DNA from: DASXTS01 sp036402215
GTDB lineage: Bacteria > Actinomycetota > Actinomycetes > Mycobacteriales > Pseudonocardiaceae
Assembly (NCBI GenBank): GCA_036402215.1
Contig: DASWTI010000507.1
Span: 1 to 9,032, forward strand
DNA length: 9,032 nt
Direction: 5' to 3'
In this document: positions 1 through 5,219 of the stretch, piece after piece
How positions within the stretch are numbered: the stretch's first letter is position 1
How the letters are laid out: each line of letters begins with the position of its first letter
The notes under the pieces: model-generated
Told to the model about the DNA's origin: nothing
Database searches by the model: none
Seen by the model: only the letters and a program-made list of their open reading frames with translations
Translations under genes and position numbers: made by a program

Positions 1-594
1 GTCGGCACCGGCTACCGCGTGACGGACATCGGCCTGCCGCGTGCCGAGGCCGCGGCGCACGCCGTGGCACGGGCCCGCGCCGTGCGCTCCGTCGGACGCC
101 CCCGGCCCCCGGATCTGGTGATCCTCACCGGCACCGCCGCCTGGGACCCGACCGCGGCGCTGCGGCTGGTGACCCGGCGGGTGCCGCACCTCGCGGTGCG
201 CGCCCGCGAGACGACCACCGTGGTGGGACCGCTGGTGCTGCCCGGGCGGACGAGCTGCCTGCGCTGCGCCGACCTGCACCGGACCGACGTCGACCCCGCC
301 TGGCCGCGGGTGGCGGCGCAGCTCTACGCCCGTCCGCCCCGGAACTCCGTCACCGGCGCCCAGCTGGCCGCCGGCCTGGCGGCGGAGCACGCGCTGGCCC
401 ACCTCACCGGCACCCACCGGCAGCCCGACGACCACCCGGCGGCCGGCGCCACCCTGGAGCTGGATCCGGCCGCCGGTACCCTCGTCCGCCGCTCCTGGCC
501 GGCCCATCCCCGGTGCAACTGCGGCACCCTCGGCACCCCCGTGCTGAGCGCGCTCCCGGCCCCGGGCCCGCTCACCACCGCCGCGGCGGCGTGA
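1..594 (+). CDS. ThiF/TOMM cyclodehydratase-like zinc protein, 5' partial
   Basis: The reading frame is open from base 1 with no clear start, so the N-terminal part, probably the nucleotide-binding half, lies outside the window; a GTG at 19 is in frame but falls inside conserved-looking sequence. The visible 197 residues start with the end of a Rossmann-like segment (PPDLVIL), then the stretch VVGPLVLPGRTSCLRCADLH with a CxxC pair (codons 256-258 and 265-267). Near the end is HPRCNCG with a second Cys pair (codons 514-516 and 520-522). CxxC plus CxC is the structural zinc site seen in E1-like/ThiF proteins and in the C-terminal halves annotated as TOMM leader-peptide-binding or bacteriocin cyclodehydratase proteins. 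In actinomycetes such stand-alone proteins commonly sit beside an ABC1 kinase gene, as here, without an obvious precursor peptide. The substrate is unknown. The stop is one base before a GTG in the next gene's frame, suggesting an operon. Family assignment is fairly sure, function is not. Confidence 0.75.
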   Translation, partial: VGTGYRVTDIGLPRAEAAAHAVARARAVRSVGRPRPPDLVILTGTAAWDPTAALRLVTRRVPHLAVRARETTTVVGPLVLPGRTSCLRCADLHRTDVDPAWPRVAAQLYARPPRNSVTGAQLAAGLAAEHALAHLTGTHRQPDDHPAAGATLELDPAAGTLVRRSWPAHPRCNCGTLGTPVLSALPAPGPLTTAAAA

Positions 595-671
595 CGTGCG
601 GGCGGCGGACGGTGATCAGGTGACGGCCGACACCCGGGGGCGCGGGTGCGCGGGCGGGGCGGACCACGAGA

Positions 672-682
672 GAATCAGATTC
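672..682. repeat. Short AT-rich dyad abutting the ABC1 kinase start
   Basis: GAATC-A-GATTC is a perfect 5-bp inverted repeat around one A. It ends on the base before the preferred GTG start. It stands out from very GC-rich surroundings and could be a promoter -10 area, an operator or chance. Confidence 0.3.
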
Positions 683-1996
683 GTGACCGACATCCCGCGG
701 CGTGGGGCGCAGCGAACGGCGAAGCTCGCGAGCCTGCCGCTCGGCGCGGCCGGACGGGTCGCCGCGGGCTGGGGGCGGCGGCTGGCCGGGCACGACGCGG
801 ACGAGGTGAGCGCGGACGTCGCGGCGCGGACGGCGGAGCAGGTGTTCGCCGTGCTCGGCGAGCTCAAGGGCGGGGCGATGAAGTTCGGCCAGGCCCTGTC
901 CGTGTTCGAGGCCGCGGTGCCGAACGAGATGGCCGCGCCGTACCGGGACGCGCTGACGAAGCTGCAGTCGGCGGCGCCACCGATGCCCGCGGCCACGGTG
1001 CACCGCGTGCTCGCCGAGCAGCTCGGCCGCTCGTGGCGGCAGCGGTTCGCCGAGTTCGACGACACCCCCGCGGCGGCGGCGAGCATCGGTCAGGTGCACC
1101 GCGCGGTGTGGCACGACGGTCGCCAGGTGGCGGTCAAGGTGCAGTACCCGGGGGCCGACGAGGCGCTGCGCTCCGATCTGCGCCAGCTCCAGCGGTTCGC
1201 CCGGCTGTTCCAGGCGGTGGTGCCGGGCCTGGAGGTGAAGCCGCTGCTCGCCGAGCTGCGCGACCGCATGGTCGAGGAGCTCGACTACCGGGACGAGGCG
1301 GACCACCAGCGGGCGTTCGCCGCCGCGTACGCCGAGGACCGGTCGATCCGCATCCCGCGGGTGGTGGCGAGCGCGCCGAAGGCCATGGTCACCGAGTGGA
1401 TGTCGGGCACGCCGCTGGCCGCGATCATCCGCGACGGCGACCAGGAGACGCGCAACCGCATGGGCACGCTGCTCGGCGAGTTCCACTACTCCGCGCCGGC
1501 GCGCGCCGGGCTGCTGCACGCCGACCCGCACCCCGGGAACTTCATGCTGCTGGGCGACGGCCGCCTGGGCGTCATCGACTTCGGCGCCGTCGCGCGGCTG
1601 CCGGACGGCTCGCCGCCGATCCTCGGCCGGATGACGCGGCTCGCGCTCGACGAGCGGCCGGACGAACTGCTGGACGTGCTGCGCCGGGGCGGCTTCGTCC
1701 GGCCCGGCACCGAACTCCGCGCCGAGGACGTCGTGGCCTACCTCGGGCCGTTCGTCGAGCCGCTGCGCACCGAGACCTTCCACTTCACCCGCCGCTGGCT
1801 CCAGCGCCAGGCGGAGCGAGTGGGTGACCTGCGCAGCCCCGACTTCCGCACCGGCCGGTCGCTCAACCTGCCACCGCAGTACCTGCTCATCCACCGGGTG
1901 ACCCTCGGGTCCACCGGCATCCTCTGCCAGCTCGACGCCGAGATCCCCGCCCGCGCCATCGTCACCCGCTGGCAACCCGGCTTCGCCGACTCCTGA
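683..1996 (+). CDS. ABC1/AarF/UbiB-family atypical protein kinase
   Basis: Encodes 437 residues of the ABC1 (UbiB/ADCK) family, atypical kinase-fold ATPases linked in other organisms to quinone or isoprenoid-lipid metabolism; the actinobacterial role is not established. Visible motifs are the family-specific KxGQ (KFGQ, about residues 67-70), the Ala-rich nucleotide loop AAAASIGQVH (130-139), the VAVK lysine (152), EELDYRDEAD with the ExD-type acidic residues (about 198-205), HADPHPGN (279-286) and DFG (299-301). All key residues are present, so it should be active as an ATPase/kinase. No membrane helix is evident. An in-frame GTG at 596 would give 466 residues, but the added 29 residues look non-conserved. 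Relatives typically begin near VTDIPRR, and GAGAG-like purines (GAGAG, 668-672) lie 10 bases before GTG 683, so I chose 683. It is downstream of the ThiF-like gene on the same strand. Confidence 0.88.
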   Translation: MTDIPRRGAQRTAKLASLPLGAAGRVAAGWGRRLAGHDADEVSADVAARTAEQVFAVLGELKGGAMKFGQALSVFEAAVPNEMAAPYRDALTKLQSAAPPMPAATVHRVLAEQLGRSWRQRFAEFDDTPAAAASIGQVHRAVWHDGRQVAVKVQYPGADEALRSDLRQLQRFARLFQAVVPGLEVKPLLAELRDRMVEELDYRDEADHQRAFAAAYAEDRSIRIPRVVASAPKAMVTEWMSGTPLAAIIRDGDQETRNRMGTLLGEFHYSAPARAGLLHADPHPGNFMLLGDGRLGVIDFGAVARLPDGSPPILGRMTRLALDERPDELLDVLRRGGFVRPGTELRAEDVVAYLGPFVEPLRTETFHFTRRWLQRQAERVGDLRSPDFRTGRSLNLPPQYLLIHRVTLGSTGILCQLDAEIPARAIVTRWQPGFADS

Positions 1997-2054
1997 CCCC
2001 TGGCCGACCGGCCGACGCCACGGAGCCGGACGGGGCAGCGGAGCGGGGCGAGGC

Positions 2055-2060
2055 TACGGT
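2055..2060 (+). promoter_or_regulatory. Putative -10 box for a leaderless VOC transcript
   Basis: TACGGT fits the actinobacterial TANNNT -10 pattern and ends 5 bases before ATG 2066, placing transcription start at or next to the A of ATG. There is no Shine-Dalgarno sequence and no convincing -35. Confidence 0.4.
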
Positions 2061-2065
2061 GCGGC

Positions 2066-2448
2066 ATGCATCGGAGCCGGATGTACGGGCTGTTCGTGGA
2101 CGTGCCGGCGGACCAGGCGTCCGCCGCGATCGCCTTCTGGTCCGCGGCGCTCGGGGTGCCGCCGGTGCGGGGCGACGAGGACGGCGACCCGTACACGGCG
2201 CTGCCCGGCGCGGTGGGCACGCTGGCCGTCGAGGTCCAGGCCGTTGACGACCAGCCGCGCTACCACGTCGACATCGAGACCGACGATGTCCACGCGGAGG
2301 TCAGGCGGCTCACCGCGGTGGCGCGACCGAGGTGGCGCGTCAGGAGAGCTGGGTGGTGCTGCGCGCCCCCGGCGGCCACCTGCTCTGCGTGGTGCCGGTG
2401 CAGAGCGACCGGGCCACCTTCGCGGCCGAGGCGCGGACCTGGGATTGA
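2066..2448 (+). pseudogene. VOC (glyoxalase-fold) protein, frameshifted
   Basis: The first 85 or so residues from ATG 2066 read as a compact VOC/glyoxalase-like protein: MYGLFVDVPADQASAAIAFW, a strand with LAVEVQAV, then YHVDIETDDVHAEVRRLTA with a His that is a likely metal or substrate ligand. After about 2317 this frame loses family character and continues as an Arg/Pro/Cys-rich tail to 2542. One frame over, from 2323, the text resumes as GATEVARQESWVVLRAPGGH and LLCVVPVQ, the expected last beta strands of a VOC domain, and stops at TGA 2446-2448. Third codon positions in that second frame are almost all G/C. One base appears missing between about 2317 and 2323. Repaired, the product would be about 127 residues, normal for a single-domain VOC protein. 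It may be a true pseudogene, a sequencing error or, less likely, a programmed frameshift. Substrate unknown. Confidence 0.72.
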
Positions 2449-2471
2449 CCGGGCGGGACCGCCGGAGGACC

Positions 2472-2592
2472 GGTCACCACCAGGACTGATCGAGCCGGCT
2501 GCCCAGGGAGCGGCCACCAGGACCGAGCGAGCGTGCCGCTGAGGGGCCGGTCACCACCAGGACTGGTGAGGGGGCGGTCACCACCAGGACTG
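2472..2592. repeat. Three copies of a 17-bp repeat with internal dyad
   Basis: GGTCACCACCAGGACTG occurs exactly at 2472-2488, 2549-2565 and 2576-2592, and a decayed relative (GGCCACCAGGACC) lies at 2512-2524. Read on the minus strand the repeat extends leftward into a CTCGA-like stretch in copies 1 and 3, and copy 3 is the last codons and TGA of the small zinc-ribbon gene. Copies 2 and 3 are 27 bases apart, copies 1 and 2 are 77 apart. Copy 2 contains the near-perfect dyad CACCAGGACTGGTG (2555-2568), which could act as a hairpin or protein-binding site. Confidence 0.85.
2551..2569. terminator. Possible weak terminator hairpin between convergent genes
   Basis: TCACCA (2551-2556) pairs with TGGTGA (2564-2569) across a 7-base loop, just after the stop of the minus-strand zinc-ribbon gene and downstream of the convergent VOC gene. 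There is no U-tract and the stem is short, so a terminator role is only a possibility. Confidence 0.25.
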
Positions 2593-2751
2593 GTCGAGCT
2601 TGCTCTCGATGTCGCGCACGTGCGCGCGGGCGCAGTCCGGGCAGATCCACCGCACGCCCCGCTCGTCGCGCTCGCTCACCCAGGCCAGCGCGGCCACCCC
2701 GTCGGCCTCGCGCGCGCGTCCGCACCGGCAGCAGGTGGTCCGCTCGTCCAT
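2578..2751 (-). CDS. Small zinc-ribbon protein, 57 residues, ending in WW
   Basis: ATG at 2751 on the minus strand opens a 57-residue frame with two Cys pairs, CCRC (residues 7-10) and CPDC (37-40), spaced as in a treble-clef or zinc-ribbon knuckle that binds one zinc ion. Between them lies a short hydrophobic segment (ALAWVSERD) typical of the strands of such ribbons. The C-terminal part, ARAHVRDIESKLDQSWW, is a predicted helix ending in Trp-Trp; I recognise this pattern of zinc knuckle, helix and LDxxWW end from small uncharacterised actinobacterial proteins, but no function is known to me. There is no signal peptide or membrane segment, so it is cytoplasmic. It follows meaB on the same strand with a 103-base gap. 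TACCGT lies 6 bases before ATG, so it may have its own leaderless transcript. Its last codons are repeated in the downstream DNA. A nucleic-acid or protein-binding role is plausible only by analogy. Confidence 0.75.
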   Translation of the reverse strand: MDERTTCCRCGRAREADGVAALAWVSERDERGVRWICPDCARAHVRDIESKLDQSWW

Positions 2752-2757
2752 CCGCTC

Positions 2758-2763
2758 ACGGTA
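2758..2763 (-). promoter_or_regulatory. Putative -10 box for the zinc-ribbon gene
   Basis: On the minus strand TACCGT ends 6 bases before ATG 2751, consistent with a leaderless transcript. Only a weak purine stretch (GAGCGG) lies before the ATG and I see no clear -35. Confidence 0.35.
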
Positions 2764-2796
2764 GCCCTCACCCGGCCCACCGCCCGCCGGACCGTG

Positions 2797-2832
2797 CCAC
2801 CCGAGCCACCCGAGCCACCCGAGCCACCCGAG
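2797..2832. repeat. Tandem repeat, 4 x 9 bp (CCACCCGAG)
   Basis: Four perfect, uninterrupted copies of CCACCCGAG fill the gap between the end of meaB and the start of the zinc-ribbon gene; on the minus strand the unit is CTCGGGTGG. Copy-number change by slippage would alter the spacing between these genes by multiples of nine bases. No protein is evidently encoded here. Confidence 0.95.
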
Positions 2833-2854
2833 CGACCAGGGTCACGACGGCGCG

Positions 2855-3820
2855 TCAGGTGCCCAGCTCGCGGACGAGTTCGTCGGCGGCCACGTACGGG
2901 TCGACCTCGCCGGCGGCGACGCGTTTGCCGAGGGACTCCAGAGCGGCGCCGCCGCGGACGTCACCCAGGCGGGACCGCAGCTGCTCGACGGCGATGGCCT
3001 CGATCTCGGCCTCGGCGCGGCGACGGCGGCGGCGTTCGAGTTCGCCGTGCTCGGCCATCCAGGCGTGGTGCTCGGTGATCGCGACGGCGACCTCGTCGAT
3101 CCCCTGGCCCTTGGAGGCCACGGTCCGCACGATCGGTGGCCGCCAGGACGCGCCGGCCACCTCGCGGCGGCCGAGCGAGATCATGTACTTGAGGTCGCGC
3201 ACGGTCTGGTCGGCGCCGTCGCGGTCGGCCTTGTTCACCACGAACACGTCGGCGACCTCGAGGATGCCGGCCTTCGCGGCCTGGATGCCGTCACCCATGC
3301 CAGGGGCCAGCAGCACCAGCGTGGTGTCGGCCAGCGAGACCACCTCGACCTCCGACTGGCCGACGCCGACGGTCTCCACCAGGACCACGTCGCAGCCGGC
3401 GGCGTCCAGCACGCGCAGCGCCTGCGGGGTGGCCCAGGCGAGGCCACCCAGGTGCCCACGGGTGGCCATGGAGCGGATGAACACGCCGGGGTCGAGCGCG
3501 TGGTCCTGCATGCGCACCCGGTCGCCGAGCAGGGCGCCACCGGAGAACGGCGAGGACGGGTCGACGGCCAGCACGCCGACCTTGCGGCCCTGGGCGCGGA
3601 GCGCGCCGACGAGCGCGGCGGTGGACGTGGACTTGCCGACGCCCGGGGAGCCGGTCAGGCCGATGACCTGCGCCCGCCCGGAGTACGGGGCGAGCGCCGC
3701 GGCCACCTCGCGCAGCTGCGGGCTGGCGTCCTCCACCAGGGAGATCAGCCGGGCCACGGCGCGCGGCTGGCCGGCGCGCGCCCGGTCGACCAGGTCGGCG
3801 ACGTCGACGGTGCGGGCCAC
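2855..3820 (-). CDS. meaB: MeaB/ArgK-type GTPase, chaperone of B12-dependent acyl-CoA mutase
   Basis: A 321-residue G3E-family GTPase close to the usual MeaB length. MeaB binds methylmalonyl-CoA mutase or a related adenosylcobalamin mutase, gates cofactor loading and protects the enzyme from inactivation. Visible motifs, numbered from GTG 3820, are the P-loop GLTGSPGVGKST (54-65), the family block VDPSSPFSGGALLGDR with RM following (87-104), FIRSMATRGHLGG (114-126), ETVGVGQSE (149-157) containing the switch II region, and NKAD (196-199) for guanine specificity. The start is GTG 3820, two bases after the thiolase stop and preceded by AGGG; a start at 3880 would add 20 residues encoded inside the thiolase gene and without family likeness. 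The tight spacing indicates translational coupling to thiolase. Its mutase partner is not in the window. Confidence 0.93.
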   Translation of the reverse strand: MARTVDVADLVDRARAGQPRAVARLISLVEDASPQLREVAAALAPYSGRAQVIGLTGSPGVGKSTSTAALVGALRAQGRKVGVLAVDPSSPFSGGALLGDRVRMQDHALDPGVFIRSMATRGHLGGLAWATPQALRVLDAAGCDVVLVETVGVGQSEVEVVSLADTTLVLLAPGMGDGIQAAKAGILEVADVFVVNKADRDGADQTVRDLKYMISLGRREVAGASWRPPIVRTVASKGQGIDEVAVAITEHHAWMAEHGELERRRRRRAEAEIEAIAVEQLRSRLGDVRGGAALESLGKRVAAGEVDPYVAADELVRELGT

Positions 3821-3822
3821 CC

Positions 3823-5013
3823 TCAGCCCTGCTTCGGCACCCGGACGATGAGCGCGTCGCCCTGGCCGCCGCCACCGCACAGCGCCGCCGCGCCCACGCC
3901 GCCACCGCGACGGCGCAGCTCCAGCGCCAGGTGCAGGGCGATCCGCGCGCCGGACATGCCGATCGGGTGGCCGAGCGCGATCGCGCCGCCGTTGACGTTG
4001 ACCCGGTCCTCATCGATGCCGAGCTCGCGGGCGGACACGATGCCGACCGCGGCGAACGCCTCGTTGATCTCCACCAGGTCGAGGTCGGCGGGCGTGATGC
4101 CCTCCTTCTCGCAGGCCTTGGCGATGGCCCGGGCGGGCTGCGACTGCAGCGTCGAGTCCGGGCCGGCGACCACGCCGTGCGCGCCGATCTCGGCGAGCCA
4201 GGTCAGGCCCAGCTCCTCGGCCCTGGCCCGGCTCATCACCACGACCGCGGCGGCGCCGTCGGAGATCTGGGAGGCGGAACCGGCGGTGATGGTGCCGTCC
4301 TTGCGGAATGCCGGGCGCAGCCGGGCCAGCGACTCGGCGGTGGTGTCCGCGCGCACGCCCTCGTCGGCCCGGAAGTCCACGGGGTCGCCCTTGCGCTGCG
4401 GGATCGAGACCGGCACCACCTCGTCGTCGAACACGCCGTCCTTCCAGGCGGTGGCGGCGAGCCGGTGCGAGCGGGCGGCGAACGCGTCCTGCTCCTCGCG
4501 GGTGACCTGGTCGGCGTCGTTGCGCTGCTCGGTGAGCGCGCCCATCGCCTGGTCGGTGAACACGTCGTGCAGGCCGTCGTGGGCCATGTGGTCGAGCATG
4601 GTCACCGAGCCGTACTTGAAGCCATCGCGGGAGCGCGGCAGCAGGTGCGGCGACTGCGACATGGACTCCTGGCCACCGGCCACCACGATGTCGAACTCGC
4701 CGGCGCGGATGAGCTGGTCGGCGAGCGCGATCGCGTCCACGCCGGACAGGCACACCTTGTTGATCGTGAGTGCCGGGACGTCCATCGGGATGCCGGCCTT
4801 GGCCGCCGCCTGGCGGGCCGGGATCTGCCCGGCGCCCGCGGTGAGCACCTGGCCCATGATCACGTACTGCACCTGGTCCGGGGCGACGCCTGCCTTCTCC
4901 AGCGCGCCCTTGATCGCGATGCCGCCCAGGTCGGCGCCGCTGAAGTCCTTGAGCGAGCCGAGCAGCCGGCCGATCGGCGTGCGGGCGCCGGCCACGATGA
5001 CGGATGCGGACAC
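3823..5013 (-). CDS. Acetyl-CoA acetyltransferase (thiolase II)
   Basis: A 396-residue cytoplasmic thiolase, the usual length, condensing two acetyl-CoA to acetoacetyl-CoA or catalysing the reverse. The nucleophilic Cys88 is in NKVCLSG, followed by the GGQESMSQSPH block (about 113-123), INEAFA (the Asn-Glu active-site loop), GHPIG with catalytic His349 and CGGGGQG with the second catalytic Cys379; all are intact. The start is GTG 5013, not the nearby out-of-frame ATG at 5020: GGAGG (minus strand, 5021-5025) sits 7-8 bases upstream of the GTG. It is the first gene of a two-gene unit with meaB. The neighbouring epimerase and crotonyl-CoA carboxylase/reductase genes make acetoacetyl-CoA supply for the ethylmalonyl-CoA pathway the most likely role, though short-chain beta-oxidation is possible. 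Confidence 0.93.
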   Translation of the reverse strand: MSASVIVAGARTPIGRLLGSLKDFSGADLGGIAIKGALEKAGVAPDQVQYVIMGQVLTAGAGQIPARQAAAKAGIPMDVPALTINKVCLSGVDAIALADQLIRAGEFDIVVAGGQESMSQSPHLLPRSRDGFKYGSVTMLDHMAHDGLHDVFTDQAMGALTEQRNDADQVTREEQDAFAARSHRLAATAWKDGVFDDEVVPVSIPQRKGDPVDFRADEGVRADTTAESLARLRPAFRKDGTITAGSASQISDGAAAVVVMSRARAEELGLTWLAEIGAHGVVAGPDSTLQSQPARAIAKACEKEGITPADLDLVEINEAFAAVGIVSARELGIDEDRVNVNGGAIALGHPIGMSGARIALHLALELRRRGGGVGAAALCGGGGQGDALIVRVPKQG

Positions 5014-5020
5014 GGTTCAT

Positions 5021-5025
5021 CCTCC
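5021..5025 (-). promoter_or_regulatory. Shine-Dalgarno site fixing the thiolase start
   Basis: GGAGG on the minus strand lies seven bases (GGAGG-ATGAACC-G) to eight bases before GTG 5013. An overlapping ATG at 5020 is out of frame and too close to the SD, so GTG is the start. Confidence 0.75.
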
Positions 5026-5055
5026 AGCAGCGGTGCGGGGAGTGTCGATCCAGCG

Positions 5056-5061
5056 ACGATA
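5056..5061 (-). promoter_or_regulatory. Possible -10 box of the thiolase-meaB unit
   Basis: TATCGT on the minus strand lies about 43 bases upstream of GTG 5013 and would leave a leader of roughly 36 bases containing the SD. No good -35 is visible at the normal spacing, so this is a weak call. Confidence 0.3.
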
Positions 5062-5145
5062 CCCGCGCGGGCGTCACCGGGCCGCCGCCGTGGGTCTGTG
5101 AGACCTCGCACAGGGGCGTACCAGGGGGTTGGTCCATCCGCCGTC

Positions 5146-5175
5146 TTGTGACCCCGTTCACGTCACACCTAGCGT
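5146..5175 (+). promoter_or_regulatory. Promoter of the secreted GDSL hydrolase gene with Crp-like dyad
   Basis: TTGTGA (5146-5151) and TAGCGT (5170-5175) are spaced 18 bases apart, a plausible housekeeping sigma promoter with start near 5182 and a leader of about 38 bases. Overlapping the -35 is TGTGA-N6-TCACG (5147-5162), one base from the TGTGA-N6-TCACA form bound by Crp/GlxR-type regulators; a further TCACA follows at 5163-5167. Binding at the -35 would suggest repression, but this is inference from the bases alone. Confidence 0.5.
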
Positions 5176-5184
5176 CGGAGCGGT

Positions 5185-5196
5185 TACCGAACGGTA
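5185..5196. repeat. Inverted repeat TACCG-AA-CGGTA in the GDSL gene leader
   Basis: A perfect 5-bp inverted repeat around AA lies just downstream of the predicted transcription start and upstream of the SD (GGAGGT, 5208-5213). It could be an operator or a small RNA stem. Confidence 0.4.
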
Positions 5197-5219
5197 CACA
5201 CCCTGCTGGAGGTCACCGA

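Noticed and set aside
572..1975. Long open frame on the minus strand opposite the ABC1 kinase
   Set aside because: Its translation is Arg/His/Gly/Pro-rich with no family motif. It is the antisense shadow of a high-GC gene whose plus frame has all the kinase motifs.
1997..2020. Terminator after the ABC1 kinase gene (GGCCGACCGGCC)
   Set aside because: The stem is only 4 bp with a 4-base loop and no T-run; too weak in such GC-rich DNA.
2066..2542. 158-residue intact VOC protein using the full frame from 2066
   Set aside because: The last 70 or so residues are unlike any VOC C-terminus, and the proper C-terminal strands are found one frame over.
2472..2592. CRISPR array
   Set aside because: Only three copies at uneven spacing (77 and 27 bases), one copy lies inside a coding region, and there are no cas genes.
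2533..3078. Plus-strand frame across the repeat region with Pro-Glu-Pro tandem residues
   Set aside because: The PPE-like run is just the 9-bp tandem repeat read through; the rest is Arg/Pro noise opposite the zinc-ribbon gene and meaB.
3047..5101. 684-codon open frame on the plus strand across meaB and thiolase
   Set aside because: It spans two clear minus-strand genes and has low-complexity Ala/Ser/Arg composition; an antisense GC artefact.
5014..5219. Cobalamin or other riboswitch in the thiolase leader
   Set aside because: I looked because meaB is B12-linked, but I see no B12-box-like conserved element or complex fold in either direction.
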